Below, piece by piece: positions 1-12,990 of a DNA stretch of 64,000 nt (its first letter is position 1; each line of letters opens with the position of its first letter). A model generated the notes under the pieces. The model saw only the letters and a list, made by a program, of their open reading frames with translations, searched no databases and was not told the DNA's origin. The DNA comes from Tipula vernalis (lineage: Eukaryota; Arthropoda; Insecta; Diptera; Tipulidae): NCBI GenBank assembly GCA_958295665.1, contig OY282558.1, forward strand, positions 462,432,995-462,496,994, read 5' to 3'. A program made the translations under genes and the position numbers.

Positions 1-540
1 CTGAATTTTGAGAATGTTGATTTAGAGGTTAGAACTTTGGTTTTAATATTTTTAATTAAAGTTTCTTCAATTGGTCAAGTTTTGAGTGTGAAGCTGAATC
101 TTTAAAATTTCTGAAATATTAAAATTTACCTATAACATCAAATTCTAAATTTGAAATCTCGTAATTCCTCGATTTTGCTGGGAGAGTTTGGAAATTGTAA
201 TTTTGGAATCTAGATTATCTAAACTTAAATTTCTGATCCAGATTTTTTTTTTTTTTTTTGGAAATTATGAATTTTATAATTATATGACTGATTTTTTTGA
301 GAATTTATCTTTTAATAATTTAATATTGAAATTTAAAATTGTTAGTGTCTTTGGAATTAGAATTAGAATTATACCTCTTTTGAACCCGTAAGCGTTTTAC
401 CAACAAGGAGCAATGTTCGGCCAATTCTGCTCTAATCAATTAATTCTATTTCAAATTTTGTTTTACTACGTTGGCCAGTTAAGACGTATTCACAGTTGCT
501 TTCGTTGTGTAGCCGAAAATGAATATTTATCAATATTTAA
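1..540. other. AT-rich non-coding stretch
   Basis: AT-rich, low-complexity sequence with T and A runs, for example near 248-260. I see no splice-flanked open frame and no transposon signature. An open frame at 188-391 is low-complexity Phe/Ile/Asn coding and is taken as chance. Confidence 0.5.
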
Positions 541-646
541 TTAATGGCACTAAGGAACATTGAGTGCCTGTAAATGTCTCACGTATCATGTCGAGCAAAA
601 ATCATAAGAGACTTTTACAGGCACTCATTGTTCCTGAGTCCATTAA
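541..646. repeat. Short foldback (hairpin) element
   Basis: Two imperfect inverted arms of about 39 bp (541-579 and 608-646) begin TTAATGGCACTAAGGAACA and close with the reverse complement, around a loop of about 28 bp. The structure resembles a palindromic MITE or foldback element. No flanking duplication was identified. Confidence 0.6.
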
Positions 647-709
647 TTTTTGGCCATAAATTCATAATTATTCATTTTTGGCCATAAATTCATAATTATT
701 CATTTTTGC
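647..709. repeat. 28-bp tandem repeat, about 2.2 copies
   Basis: The unit TTTTGGCCATAAATTCATAA plus an ATTATTCA end repeats with a 28-bp period (TGGCC at 651 and 679, partial third start at 707). It abuts the right arm of the hairpin at 541-646 and may have arisen with it. Confidence 0.7.
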
Positions 710-764
710 CCAAAATACACGTTTAAATCTTAACAAATGGCTTCAATCTAATTCGAATCACTTA

Positions 765-1525
765 ATTATTATTATTATTATTATTATTGTAGGGTCATGC
801 GGGCGATCAACCACTTCACACTGCGACCTAAAAGATCTATTGTGCTGCCCTGCTTAATTATCCGTCCAGTCAATATTCAGGTTCTTAATGAACCTGACAA
901 TACTGCCTCCCGGTACGTGATACATACTATCTGGGCTTATTGCTCTCCTTCCTAGATATTTACTACAGCATGTAGTTCCGCTAGAAAGACGGTAGCATTG
1001 GAGCCCAAGGACCTCGAGAGGGTTGTCCCACTCCCGTATATTCCTACTCCTGCCCCGTATTCCGTTTGATGTTACTCTTACGAGTTGCTGGGAATTGAAA
1101 ATCGCCTGTAGGTCAACCAGCTTTACTACAGGAAGGCTAAATAAAACTGGAGGGTGCCTGGTATCCAGAGTCCGCATATTTTGTATTGATTAACCTATCA
1201 GCCATTCATCCATCGGCATATGCTGTTCCACCTTAGATTAGGATTTTTTGTCAAGGTTTTCTCCTTTAGCGCCGTACTTTAGCCTGTATGAAATGACCAA
1301 AAAATGTTGCCAAATGGTCTTAGTTACCAGTGGTTGCCACGAGGAGGCAGTACGTAACTTGCGAATTATGAACAGGCTACCTCTTACACAATTGTACCCA
1401 TCACGCAGCTGCCTAATGACAATACCAGAACAGCTCACGTGATGCGCACCCTACTGGAAGGTTACGGAGCTCGTAGATTAATCTACTAAACTTTGGTCCC
1501 CCCCTCCAATAGACGCCAAACCACC
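765..1525 (-). mobile_element. Unit-length (AAT)n-tailed retroelement, copy 1
   Basis: A 761-bp element read on the minus strand. It starts at GGTGGTTTGGCGTC (right end) and finishes in an (AAT)n tail (ATT repeats at the left end), with a 15-bp target-site duplication at 750-764 and 1526-1540 that differs by one base. Closely related copies lie at 37083-37845 and 47272-47983. The tail and TSD indicate LINE-type target-primed insertion. All three copies stop at the same 5' base, so this looks like a defined short non-autonomous unit and not random 5' truncation. A minus-strand open frame of about 100 residues (854-1177), ending near GGSIVRFIKNLNIDWTDN, is preserved in the other copies; its function is not recognised. 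No Pol III B box was seen. Confidence 0.8.
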
Positions 1526-1540
1526 AATTCAAATCACTTA

Positions 1541-3070
1541 TTTTCAAATTTTCTTTTAGATAACAAAACTAGAATAGGATGGAAATAAAGGCAATAATGC
1601 CTTATTGCCTCTATTTCCATCTCAGTCCAGTTTTTTTTAATGTCATTTTTACTTTGTCTAGGATGAAATCCTGGGATAACTTCACACACTTTGAAAAATA
1701 CCATTGATTTGAATGAAATTTTCAGAAATTTTAATTTAATTTCTTTAAATTAATTAAGAAATTCGTCATGTCGACTATCAAATTGGTGGATTCTAATTTC
1801 CGTAGCAGTTAAAGAATTTGGAATCATGATGAATCGAGATTTAGAATAATTTAGGAATTTGAGAATCGATTTAAAGTGTTCGATTTTAATTTTTCCCGTA
1901 ATTTGAAACTAAGAATAAAACTGTGAGCTGCTTGTGAAAATATCAGTAGTTATTGGGGTAGGGATTATAATTTGGATTAATTGACAAAATGAATTGATCA
2001 AAGCAAAATAAATAGTCAAGTCATTTCTCATTATAATTTGTCATAGAATCGGAATTCGAGTGCAGATCAGTTTAGATAACAACAAAATTCTCGACACAAC
2101 AAAAAAATTAGGAAAATATCGTTTTTGGAAATGATTTAAGTATAAATTCTATTCTCTTTCAATTTGATTCTTATAATCTATTCATCTGCATATATACATT
2201 TGTTTTTGTCTGATACTATTTTATTTAAAAATATGTAACCGTTGTACATGAAAGTGCCTTAGATATGCAATTTTTTCGTAGAAAGGTTGTCTGCGATGTG
2301 CGTTTCTCGTTTTTATTAAAAAAAAAAATATTGATGTATTTTCAATATGCTTTTGTAAATGAACCCGAAAAAGGTTTGAAAGCTATAACTTTAAAAGAAA
2401 ATAAACATAAAGCCCTAAACCAATAAACAAAATTGTTTTATAATTTAATGTTGAATATTGAATACAATAAAAATAATTCATAAAATTAATTGAAATTATA
2501 AAAAGTTCGAGATATGGCAAACTCTTTCGTATTAGGGGATGACTGGCAACTGGTAATCGTATAGTTATATTATGCTGATCGTCATTAAAAGTAACAAATT
2601 AATTTCGTATAATCTCAAACTATCTGTTAGAAAGCAATGTCAGACAACTCAAAGCTAACCGAAAAATATTACCTCTCAAAATTCACTCGAAAATGTCGCA
2701 TAATATTGTAAAATTCTTGAACTCGAGATGATTTCACATTACATACCCCATAACCTTTATTTACCTCGAAAAATCGATACAATTTCAATAATATCCTTTA
2801 AAAAACTCGAGATAACTTTCGAATAAACTCGTACACTTCGGAATCAAAGATTGTTGAATAATCAGGTTAATCTCGAATAACATACCGAATAATTTCCGAA
2901 TCTTGGGTAATCTATTTCCAGACAAATTTATGTTACCAAACAGAAATTATAAAAATATAAACTGGTTGTGATCCTATAGTATATCCAATCGCCAAGGCTT
3001 GATGAACATGCTTATCAGCTCGAATTAATTCTCTTTCATCGATCATAGTTATATTTACAAAAGCTAAAGT
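1541..3070. other. Gene-free AT-rich stretch
   Basis: Contains a short near-perfect palindrome at 1578-1621 (20-bp arms, one mismatch, 4-nt spacer; arm GATGGAAATAAAGGCAATAA). Otherwise it is AT-rich unique sequence with many in-frame stops in all frames and no recognised feature. Confidence 0.5.
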
Positions 3071-3131
3071 CCGGGGTTAACGGTAAATTAATCCGGGGTT
3101 AACGGTAAATTCGATTTTTTACCGTTTAACC
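3071..3131. repeat. 22-bp tandem duplication with inverted third part
   Basis: CCGGGGTTAACGGTAAATT occurs at 3071-3089 and 3093-3111. A partial inverted copy (TACCGTTTAACC, about 3120-3131) follows. It is GC-richer than its surroundings. The origin is unknown. Confidence 0.65.
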
Positions 3132-4019
3132 GATAATCAAAAAATTACAATAAATAAGTTAAATGTATTAACAAACCAATCGAAGACATTTTATAGTTTA
3201 ATTTTAAAATGTGGTACTACAGTCATTCTACAGTTCTTGACATTAAATTTTAAGCAACAAAGTCTTAATTGCGGAATTTTTATAAGAACTTTGGTGCTCC
3301 TTAAAATCAAAACATTATATTTCTTAGTTGTAATTCGGTTTTTTTAAATGTTTGTAACAATTTTTGCAACGTACAATTTAAGAAGAAGAATGTTGAATTA
3401 TGAAAGGGAGCTGAGATAATAATACTCTGATAAGTATAGGTAAACTCCGTTTATATTATTATTGTAATTATTACGTTCAAATATTATACTTCTGTTTTCA
3501 AACATTCCACTGTGAAAATACTTTTGTTTAATTTTCTTTGGTGTTGAGTTAATTCAGCTTTATTATTTTAACAAATCACAATCCTGGAAAAAAAAATAAT
3601 GTTTGTTTGTGTTCATTATTAACGTTAAATTTTCACGCACGTGTTACTGGTTTTCTATTCTATATACCAAGATATTTCAAGATCGAATTGAACACCCTTT
3701 CAAGCCTTGGATGTGAGAAACACATATTGTTATGGTGATTATATAAAAAAAAAGTTCCTAGGATTTGGATAGAAAAAATATTTTAGGTCTATATTTAGAT
3801 TATTGTAGCGTAGTTAGGCTGAAATGTTTATTTTTGTTCCAATGTTTCAGTTTTGATTTAAAAACATTTGAACTTTTATCTTTTGCCTTTTGGGTGTTTA
3901 TGTGTGTGTGTGTGTGTCTCTGCCACAATATTTGTTATAAATGTGTCATTTATAGATTTCAATTCATGTCAATTCAAATACATTAATAATGATGATTTTG
4001 TGTTAAATGTTAAATAAAA
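3132..4019. other. Gene-free AT-rich stretch with a TG run
   Basis: AT-rich sequence with a short (TG)n microsatellite at about 3900-3917. An open frame at 3765-3986 crosses this microsatellite and has no other support as a gene. Confidence 0.45.
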
Positions 4020-4021
4020 TT

Positions 4022-4050
4022 TATATTTTTACTTCCTTCTAGGTAAGCAG
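4022..4050 (+). promoter_or_regulatory. Candidate recursive-splicing ratchet point 1
   Basis: A pyrimidine tract (TTTTTACTTCCTTCTAG, ending at 4042) is followed at once by a consensus 5' splice site GTAAGC at 4043. An abutted 3' and 5' splice site leaving no exon is the known signature of recursive splicing in long fly introns. It is on the same strand as the invadolysin-like exons to the right. Function is inferred from sequence only. Confidence 0.45.
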
Positions 4051-5399
4051 CGATAAGCGTGACTAAAACGACACAAATTTCGGAATTGGTAAATAAACGT
4101 AATTTTCTAATTATACAGTTTGCATCATCATAATGTAATAAAATTTGGTAATAATAGATGATAAGTTTCTTATATAAATAGTAAATTAGATTTGTTAATT
4201 TAATTAAGTAAATAAATTAGGTGTTTTGATGTCATCCCACATTTTAATTTTGATTTATTTCGTGTTAATTGTTTATCGCACAAATTAACAAGACAATAAC
4301 ACACATTTGTGCGATAAAAAGTCACATCAATATTTTATAAATCAAACGATTGTTGTGCAAAAATAATTATGCGGAAGAAGTTTTTGAGTTTCTTGATCAA
4401 TATATTATATAACACTTGAATTGAGCTTACCTTCCGAAGAGATTCACAATAAATCATTATGAATTTCACAAAAACCTGTAAAACAATCACCAATAATTAA
4501 AAAACAATTTACAATGAATTTTATTCATCAAAAACTATAGATTGGTTGTGCCGCGCCGGTATAATATTGATTGTTACACAAAACTATATCAAAAAAAAAA
4601 AAAAAATATTCGTTCCACTAATAATGTATGGCGAATACATAATATAATGTTGCAGTTAATCTGCTCTTAACGACAAATTGCACAATAGCAATGAAAGCAA
4701 AAATTATTTTTACGTTAGTGTTGTAAAACTGGTTTTAGGTTATTGTAAGTAATAGTTATTTCTTATACACCAACTAAGTAAATAGACTTTAGTCTATTGT
4801 TTCACATACATGTTCACGATGTTGTCTAACAAAATTATTATTAATTTATTTTTGTTTTAATATTGCATATGTGGTTATACATATAAGTAGAATATGTTGT
4901 TTAAAGGTTGTTTCATTAACACGTCTTATTGATGTTCAGCGCAAATTTTCCCAAGATCGTTTATCATAATTATTGTCTTAGTTACAATTAATTCTCATTT
5001 TGCTGCTAGCATAATATAAATTTGATGGTATTCTTTTACCAACCAAGTGGAACTGGTTTTGTTAAGACGAATATTAATTTTCTATAATAATAGTGTGGGC
5101 AAACAATAATGAAAAACATTTATTTCGTGTGAAAATCAAACTTCATTAAAAATTAGTTCATTTAGTAATAGTTCATACCGACATAAATGTGGAAAACAAC
5201 ACACAGAAACAATACAATACTTGCACTTTTCTAACCGGTATTTTCCTTCCCAAAAAATGTATAACTTATCGAATAACATGATTTGAACCAACAAATGGAT
5301 TACAACTTATGGACACTTACAATTAATGGAGCCTACAAATGAATTTCATCAATCGGATACAATAAATTCAATCAATAATATGAACAGAATACGACAATA
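4051..5399. other. Gene-free AT-rich stretch with small hairpin
   Basis: Contains a perfect 14-bp inverted repeat (TTTATCGCACAAAT, arms 4272-4285 and 4305-4318, 19-nt loop). There is otherwise no coding or transposon signal that I can support. Confidence 0.45.
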
Positions 5400-5400
5400 G

Positions 5401-5590
<190 letters not shown>

Positions 5591-6177
5591 ACCGATAGAC
5601 CGATACAGGATATTACCTGGAACCATGGCTTGGAAACAATGAACAAATATTCTACGGTATGATTTGGCAGTTTCACAAGATGTAAACCGTGGTCATACCA
5701 TCGAGGATACGATCAAACTTCAAACCATAGCGAGATTACAAAGTTTCCAGTTATTTTTTCGATATTTGGTTTTGATTTGCATATTATTGAGATATCTGCA
5801 TGAGTTACAGATTACTCCAGGTTATTAATGATTTCTTAAATTTTCATGAGCATTCTAGAATTTCGAGATTTTCGAGAATATTCGAGTTCTTTGATTGTGT
5901 GGGGTTTTAATTTGCCGCGTCAATTATTGTTTTATGTAAAGATTATTCAAAATTATAACAGATTTTCCACCAAATTACTTTTGTTAGACTCCTTTCTTTC
6001 TATTATAGCGTGATGTCCCATATGAATCACTTCTTGCAGGTACATCGTATAGTTGCAATATTTTGACTAAATCTTATGGTTTTTGTTGTAGAATTCTCAT
6101 TTGAACATTTATTGATTTCAATAAATTAGTCAATTAATCTGAAAATTGTATTTCGCGAAATAATTTTATTGGCTGTC

Positions 6178-6368
6178 CGAATTAAAAAAGGGTGAAATAA
6201 AATAAAAATGGCGATTTTTGTATGAACACCTTCGACTTTTTTAATTAATTTTATTAAACAAATTTTCTGAAATAAAAAAGGTTTTCCATTTTCATACAAT
6301 TTTCGCTTTTTTATTTCATTAATGAACATTTTTTGATGGCTATTTTTATTTCAGCCTTTTTTAATTCG
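6178..6368. repeat. Foldback element with about 45-bp arms
   Basis: The left arm (6178-6223, starting CGAATTAAAAAAGG) is the inverted, slightly diverged copy of the right arm (about 6322-6368). A second nested inverted repeat around A6GG and its complement lies inside the loop. It looks like a palindromic MITE. Open frames on both strands here (6126-6329, 6333-6527) are by-products of the palindrome. Confidence 0.6.
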
Positions 6369-6524
6369 TGTATCCAATTTTATTCCGTAGGGTACAAAGG
6401 ATCGTTTTTATTGAAACTGCCAAAAAAATGTGGGGTTACCCTCTACGGAAGGATTGGCTTTGTTGCTGTACTCGATATTAATTTTGTTAAAAAATTGGAA
6501 TTCTATTTAAATTGTGTACACAAC

Positions 6525-6717
6525 TAAAAAACACTTTTATATTTCACACTTTATTTTTATTTATATAGATCCAGATTTCGAAAGCTACATTGCTTTCATC
6601 ATCAATACTAGTTAAATTTGTACTCGTTAGTATTGATAATGAAAGCAATGTAGCTTTCGAAATCAGGATCTATCTATATATATAAAAATAAAGTGTGAAA
6701 TATAAAAGTGTTTTTTA
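6525..6717. mobile_element. Foldback element with hammerhead-like core
   Basis: A 193-bp near-perfect inverted repeat. The outer arms (ACACTTTTATATTTCACAC... and complement) enclose inner arms carrying TTGATGATGAAAGCAATGTA followed by GCTTTCGAAATC on the minus strand and a variant on the + strand. TGATGA, a short stem-loop, then GAAA is the layout of the minimal hammerhead motif described in terminal repeats of Penelope-like elements. Genuine Penelope coding remnants occur elsewhere in the window. The first core base is U here and not C, so self-cleavage is doubtful. Assignment to Penelope termini is inference. Confidence 0.5.
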
Positions 6718-6832
6718 TAATTTAAATTTCACAATTTCCACGAAGCTCAAAACCAACAATATTTAAATTGGAATTCGTTAAATATAATTTAAATTCGATA
6801 TTTTGTAATTCATAAAATTTTCAAGCTTTTTA

Positions 6833-7356
6833 TAGGATGGTTCATAATTAAATTGATTTGTTAGTTGAAAATTCAGTAGCTAAAAGAAAATTCTTCAAAA
6901 TTACGGTTGATATCTTTTATTTGCATCCTTACGATTCACTTTGCGTAGGTAAGCAAAATTATGTCCGGTAAATGGCCATCTCTGGCATTGATGAAACTTC
7001 GGCTTGAAATGTTGGCAATTTATTGTCGAAGTTCCGGTGTCAAATCGGACGCTCTGGGTGGCCGTAAGAAACATCCACGAAACATATGACGTAAAATGAT
7101 CATTATTTCACCGACTCTGTAGCATGCGGCATCATCCTGTTGAAAGTAAAATCCTTCCTCACCAAGTTGATCCAGTTCTCGTGGCGTGAATCGAAATGCT
7201 CTTTTAGTGCCTCTTTTGGCATATATTGCTCTATAACAAAATTTTACTCGTCTGCACTTCATAAAAATTTAAAGTGAACAGAGAAATGTTAAGAAATACG
7301 AAAATGGCGTCATCTTTTCATTTCAACATCTTTTACTTAATTATGGCCATCCTTCA
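6833..7356 (-). mobile_element. Internally deleted mariner-like element
   Basis: Terminal inverted repeats AGGATGGTTCATAATTAA (left, about 6835-6852) and its complement (right, about 7336-7356, one base shorter) bound a fragment of about 520 bp. The minus-strand open frame 7020-7262 keeps the block around the second catalytic Asp (YFQQDDAACY) and the block that normally holds the third (PPRASDLTP). After its stop the same strand still encodes a GGHLPDII-like C-terminal end (RDGHLPDIIL). The N-terminal and middle parts are missing. This is a dead copy of the IS630/Tc1/mariner superfamily. Confidence 0.75.
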
Positions 7357-7360
7357 TAAA

Positions 7361-8632
7361 CAAAAAAATTGATTTTAATTTAAAATTTGTTGAAAATCTG
7401 AATTTTCAAAAAATATTTCAAAGTCCGAATTTTCAAAAAATATTACAAATTGCGAATTTGAACAATTTCTAGGTTCTATTCTGAATTTTCAAGATCTGTG
7501 TTATCACTACTTTTAAAGTTATTTGATCAAGTCTAAAATTTGTGGGCCACTTAAAATTTTTAATTAGTTCTGGAAAATACCAATTTGAAATTTATACCAC
7601 ATTCAACAAAATTATAAAATCGTATGAAACTTCAAAAATCAGGTTTTCGAATAATTTAAAGCTAACTCCTTATGATCCGATATTATCCCAAAAGGCTCAA
7701 TTATTATTTTGAGCTAAGTAATTTCATAGCGCTTACATTTAAATTTAGGCAATACCAATTTTAATAAAACCATTTACTTTTTAGAAGAGTCCGTTCTCAA
7801 ATGTTCAATTGTTAAAATATGAAAATCTGTGAGTGAAAATCTAAATTCATTTCTAAAATTTATCCGACTTTTCAACCAACCACTTTTGCGAGATATTCAA
7901 TTAAGCTTTGGCAAATTGGAAATTTCAGCAAATCATAGAATTTAAATTGATCTCAAATATTTACTTTAACTGGATTTTAAATTTCGATATTCTGCAGAGA
8001 ATTTTTGAATTAATAAAATTCAGTGGTAAGTTAAGCAAACGTTGCTGATAACCTTGATGAATTGATAAATTTTAAAATGCACCTATTCAATATACTTTGC
8101 TAATTTAACCGTGAGCCATTAGCCATTATTAATTTTGATCGCAAATTAATCTTGATGAGCCGGTATAAAAGGATTATAGTTCTTTCAACGAAAAGCTTCC
8201 TTTCTGAAAAAGATTTGAATTTAAGCTTAATTTTATTTGTCATCTTCAATAGTCTCAGTGCGATTTTTGCTGACACTACTGATTCAATATGCTAATTTAC
8301 AGGCGATCTATCATGTGACTTTATATGCGGATCCACCAGACCAAGAGTTCAATTAAAGTTATTTCAAGCATTTTTCATATCTTGTAAACTTACCTACATT
8401 TTTGAATTGAAAAATGGCAAACTTATATATCATTTTAAAGGTTCTTTTAAGACTACATGTAGTTTCCTTGTTGTGATTATTTCTTTGTTTCTATATGATG
8501 AGGTATTCTACTAAAAGATGAGCTCTAAAAAACCACTAGTCTAAAAATTTATTTTCGATGATGAGCATTGGATCACGTAATTGAAAATGAAAAGCAAGAT
8601 CCTTTATGAATATTTCAGTTCTTTCCTAGATC
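7361..8632. other. Gene-free AT-rich stretch
   Basis: AT-rich sequence with recurrent AAATTTTC/GAATTTTCAA words. I see no exon, RNA gene or element boundary. Confidence 0.45.
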
Positions 8633-8700
8633 TACCAATCAAAATACACAGGACAAACAAGAAGAACCTTCCTTGAAACTCGTAATTACTTTTACGAGTA
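8633..8700 (+). pseudogene. Fragment of Penelope-like GIY-YIG endonuclease
   Basis: A short open stretch encodes KYTGQTRRTFLETR before a stop. It matches the start of the GIY-YIG nuclease that ends Penelope-like retroelement proteins (pattern Y-x-GQT-x-R-x-F-x-x-R). No reverse transcriptase or terminal repeat is recognisable around it. A second fragment of the same region, better preserved, lies at 12991-13119 on the other strand. Confidence 0.45.
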
Positions 8701-10310
8701 ATTGTAGCAAATCGCGAGCAACATTCCGATTATTTAACGAAAGTAGGAAATGTTGGTGAAGTGTTTGTCTTTAAAATCTTTTAATACTTAATCCTAAATT
8801 TGGTCAAACTGGTGAAAGTGATATTTGAACTTATAAAACTTAATTCTTAAACTTGTGTTGAGGTCAATTTTGAGACTAATTAATTTAAAAAATATACCCT
8901 ATCATTCTGATTTTGTTAATTTTATCAAATAATTCTTAATCAGCCCAGCTACTCCAAAAAGACTTTTCATATTTTAGTAACTAAATATTTTATTCTTGTA
9001 TTCGTATTCATATTTTGTGGCACCAAGTTTCAAAGAAAAATTGTCAAAAACTAAGCGAAATATTCAAATTTATTTCTGAAATTAGATTCGGCGCATTGAA
9101 CTTAGAGAGGAACCACGCAGGAGCCCATTTGTATCGAAATCTTTCATCATATAATTTTGTTAGAAACAGTAAAATTGAACTTATTCAAACCCTTTTACGT
9201 TTGTGATGGTAGAGGAACAAAATATCAAATTTTCGACATCAAAAAAATTGCCAAATAACTCAACAAAATTATCTCTAACCAAATGCATTCTAATTAAATC
9301 AGCAATAATCACATATTCTGTTTAGTGGCTTTGTATTTTGGTTACCCAAGCTGAGGTTTTTGACAAAACATGAATATTGAATCAGATTAGAGGAACGGTA
9401 AAAATATTTTGAAAAGTTTTATTTTTTTTCTAACTACTTATATACGAGTAGCTCTAACGAAGAGATTAACATTCTGTCTATATAACGGTTGCAGAAATAT
9501 TATCTATTTTCGCCTCTCTGTTGGTTGGTATAAAAAATGTAGTTTTAGTTTGCTAAATAATTAAATTAAAAATCCATGTTATTGAAAAATTTAATCATTT
9601 GATGGTCAAATGAATAATGCTAATGTTTATTCTAAAATGCACAAGCCATTTCGAAATTATATAGAAAAGTCTTAATTTCAAAATATAAAAACTGGAAATA
9701 TGTCAAAATTCGTTTCCTCAAAAATAAAAATGACATTATACAACATCGTCTTCACCAAATGAAGGTATGTATGTATATATCATTTTACAAATTAAATTAG
9801 TTTACTAAGACATTTTTTATCAAACACTATTACCTTATTCAAATTTTTGAACGTTGTTTATATCATGGCCAATTGTTATCTAACCCGCACTTCATTATAT
9901 AAATATTTGCCTTGGATTAATCTCACTCTCTAAAAATATTTTCAAAATAGTTTTACCAAATGCAAATATTGAAGATGGAAAAAGACAAGAAAATAAAATC
10001 TTAATTGACTTTGATTCAAGTAAAGATTGAAACCCACATTTGTTTTGTAGAAAAGGAAATCCAATCGATGTGTAACTTTCCCCCTTGTGAAAATTCATAT
10101 TTTTACTTAACAAAATAAACGACCGAAAACAAAAAAAAAATTCTACGAAGTTAATTATCTTAATCTAATTCAAAAATCGTCTTATTATATAAATCGAAAT
10201 TTTAATTAAACATTGATTAAATATTTGCCTAAGTGTTTTTCGGTAATTATAATTAAGACAACAACAAAATGTAATCTAACAAAAAATTGTTGAGAGGAAT
10301 AAATTACAAA
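8701..10310. other. Gene-free AT-rich stretch
   Basis: No supported feature. The open frames at 9015-9206 and 9895-10113 have AT-driven composition and no splice or family support. Confidence 0.45.
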
Positions 10311-10327
10311 AAACAATAATTTCCGTC

Positions 10328-10664
10328 ACCGAGCAAACGGCGCAGTGGTTAAAGCTGCGGCGGTTGGATCGGGAGGTACCGGGTTCGAATCCCTATAGGG
10401 GCGGGATGCAAAAGGGATTTTTCATCATCTGATTGCGATCGGTGATGAAGATGAACACATCTATGACCCCCTGTTGAGAGTGCAGAATCCATGGGCCGAC
10501 CCACCTTTCATGTCAGCACTACGGGTTGGCATGAAGCAATGCAATGTGCAGGTGGTTTTCAAAGACGGATCTGTAGCCGCCCGTCCTCGATTTGGCTACT
10601 CCAGGCGTAAGGTAGGACGGTAAAAAATAAATCAAGAAACAAACAAACAAACAAACAAACAAAC
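10328..10664 (+). mobile_element. tRNA-derived SINE, copy 1
   Basis: A 337-bp SINE flanked by a perfect 17-bp target-site duplication (AAACAATAATTTCCGTC at 10311-10327 and 10665-10681). Its 5' part resembles a tRNA with an A-box-like GGCGCAGTGG and a canonical B box GGTTCGAATCC, the internal Pol III promoter. A unique body follows, then a tail of AAAC repeats, presumably copied from a LINE 3' end. The perfect TSD implies fairly recent insertion. The head and first two-thirds recur at 51391-51620, but the 3' parts differ. Confidence 0.9.
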
Positions 10665-10681
10665 AAACAATAATTTCCGTC

Positions 10682-11599
10682 TGTATTTAATAAGTGGCTA
10701 GTTCAGCTTCACATCAAGGCTTTTTAGCTTATGACGTCACGTAAACAAGTTAAAAATATTTAAATAAAATACCAGCATTAGAATTAAATATTTACAAAAA
10801 TAGAATGAAAGCTTATAAATCACATATTGCAAAATAAACTTTTTAAACTACAACCATGTATGTACGTCCATACTCGTACATACACACACACATACATAAA
10901 AATTAGAGTTAATAGATAATCTTGTTCCTTGTCATGTACGGTTTATCCATATAACAAAACACCAACAATACGGGATTAATGGTAAAAGCAAAATAAAAAT
11001 TTCGGAATACCTTTCAAACTGACATCGATTTGGTTTTAATCCTTTTACGTGTTGGTTTATATACAAAACAAAAATTTATATTAATTCAATGCATTCAGTT
11101 TTTATTTTTTATTTTTATAAAACTCGTTCGTAATAGATTTTTTATTGTTTGGCATTAAATTAATGGAAAAATGGATTATAGTTGTAAGTTTTATGTATCA
11201 AATTGAACATAGTATATACATATTCGATTATGACATTTGTCGCGCTTTTTATTATTTTCGATATTTTTGTAAATGGAAAATATAAATTGATGTAACTTAA
11301 TCTCATAATTATTATGTAATTGATAGGAGAATTAGCCAATATTGTGGATAGTGTCACTAGGGTAAGAAGGATTATAACGTGCATTGAACAGTGTCAAGAT
11401 TTTAGATTAATATTTCGAAATGCCGTAGAATAAGAATTTTTTTAAAATCATAGTATGCATTGAGCGTTACAGAATCAGTGTTGAGTGACCTGGGCCTTTC
11501 TTATATTAAATTTGTCGATCTATTACTCTCTACAACCGAAATATGGCTGAACATTTTTGGGGATTTTGTTCGTATACCGAGTTTCGTATTTATTTCGTT
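10682..11599. other. Gene-free AT-rich stretch
   Basis: AT-rich with a short CA/TACA run near 10870-10900. No exon or element boundary recognised. The open frame at 11460-11645 runs into the repeat that follows. Confidence 0.45.
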
Positions 11600-11990
11600 T
11601 CGACCAAATATCGGATATGAAATAACACCTCAAAAATTATTTTGAGAACTTACTCGTATTTCATTGTTCAATTTTAATCAAAATGAAGATTCCACTTGCG
11701 CAATCTGGAAAGGAAGACTCAATTTTAAATTATTCTGCAAAAGAGAGATTTTCATTCTAGTTTTAAAATTAATTCTTCCTTTTCCGGTTTGCGCAAGTGG
11801 AATGATGATTTTGACAAAAATTGATCAGTGAAAAACTTCTCAAACAAATTTTTAAAAATAAAAATTTGGGGATTTATTTCATTTTGAGAATTTTTTTAAT
11901 ACCCAATAATGGGGAATTATTTAATTTGTCGTTTGGAGATTTATTTCATTGGGCAGTTATTTCTTGGAGCGTGTAAGTACATAATAGACA
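11600..11990. repeat. Family B repeat, copy 1, with internal foldback
   Basis: Two blocks match the repeat at 52545-53165: one around GATATGAAATAACACC (about 11606-11673) and one around AAATTTGGGGATTTATTTCA (about 11860-11940). Between them sits a 136-bp foldback (11679-11814) with arms containing ATTCCACTTGCGCAA and its complement. The TGAAATAA and TTATTTCA words at opposite sides suggest terminal inverted repeats of a non-autonomous DNA element. No coding remnant is visible. Confidence 0.55.
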
Positions 11991-12990
11991 ATTATTTAAT
12001 TTAAAACAAGTTCGTTTACATTAGCGATTAGAAAAACACTCCGAAGACATCAGCGATAGTTTAAACAATCGTTTAGACAATGAGACCATTTTTATGTCAC
12101 TTGACGTATTATTAACACATCCTCTTTATTCGCCTATAGAAGAGTGATATACTCGAATCTGTTAACCATCTTAACAATTGATTAATGAGAAGTATGACGT
12201 CATTATAAACAAGTAGAATATAAATTAGTTACAGCCAAATAGAAATCTTGGGGAAATAAATAACTCATTGCAATTGTTTTTGTAATATGTTAATTGGTGT
12301 TGGTATTATTTGGTTCAAACCAGATTGGAATAAACAAAAACAGAAAATTCTATTATATCGACTGGAAATAACTCATTTTAATTAAAAATTGTATTATGCA
12401 AATATAATAACTAATGGCTTTGTTTACATCTCTTATCTCAATGACTGATTCAACAACCCATATATACCCCAAAAATTGATCAAGACTGATCATGGTTGAA
12501 TTTATTAATTAAAATTAAACTTTAACTAATTTGTTTAGTAAAAAGACAACACCAAGTTTAAATTATTTATCAAAAAATTATTTTTTTTCGTCTGCTTTTA
12601 GAATTTTTAAGAGGATGTCTACAAACAATCTGTAATTTCATTAACGAATTATTTTCGTTAGGGAAAGTGATCCTACTAAGCCAATGATTTTTTTGCGAAA
12701 GAATATTATGTAAAACTACACAACCTCCTCTTTGTCAGAGGTACTAAAGTTCAAGACAAAATGTTGGTTGGTCCGGAGTTAACAAAACAAAGTTCTTGTA
12801 AGAGTTGAGTCAGTACGCTTAGTTCGTACTAATTTAATAATAATTAACCGAAAATTTATTTCTCTGAATATATTTTGCGTCTAGTGAAGACTTAGATGTT
12901 GAACCCAACTAACGTGTCATTCTGATATAGTACAAGAGAAAATCAAGCGAAATCGCGATGAAGACGGAGGATATTTGTCCTTTTCTAATT
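11991..12990. other. Gene-free AT-rich stretch
   Basis: No supported gene. May contain further diverged parts of the Penelope remnant that follows, but none can be recognised. Confidence 0.4.

Noticed and set aside
1238..1442. Overlapping frames on both strands
   Set aside because: Shadows inside the AAT-tailed retroelement.
6126..6527. Two facing 64-67 residue frames
   Set aside because: Artefacts of the foldback at 6178-6368.
10328..10400. A tRNA gene
   Set aside because: A and B boxes are present, but the sequence continues as a SINE with an AAAC tail and TSD, and no full cloverleaf with a matching acceptor stem is seen.
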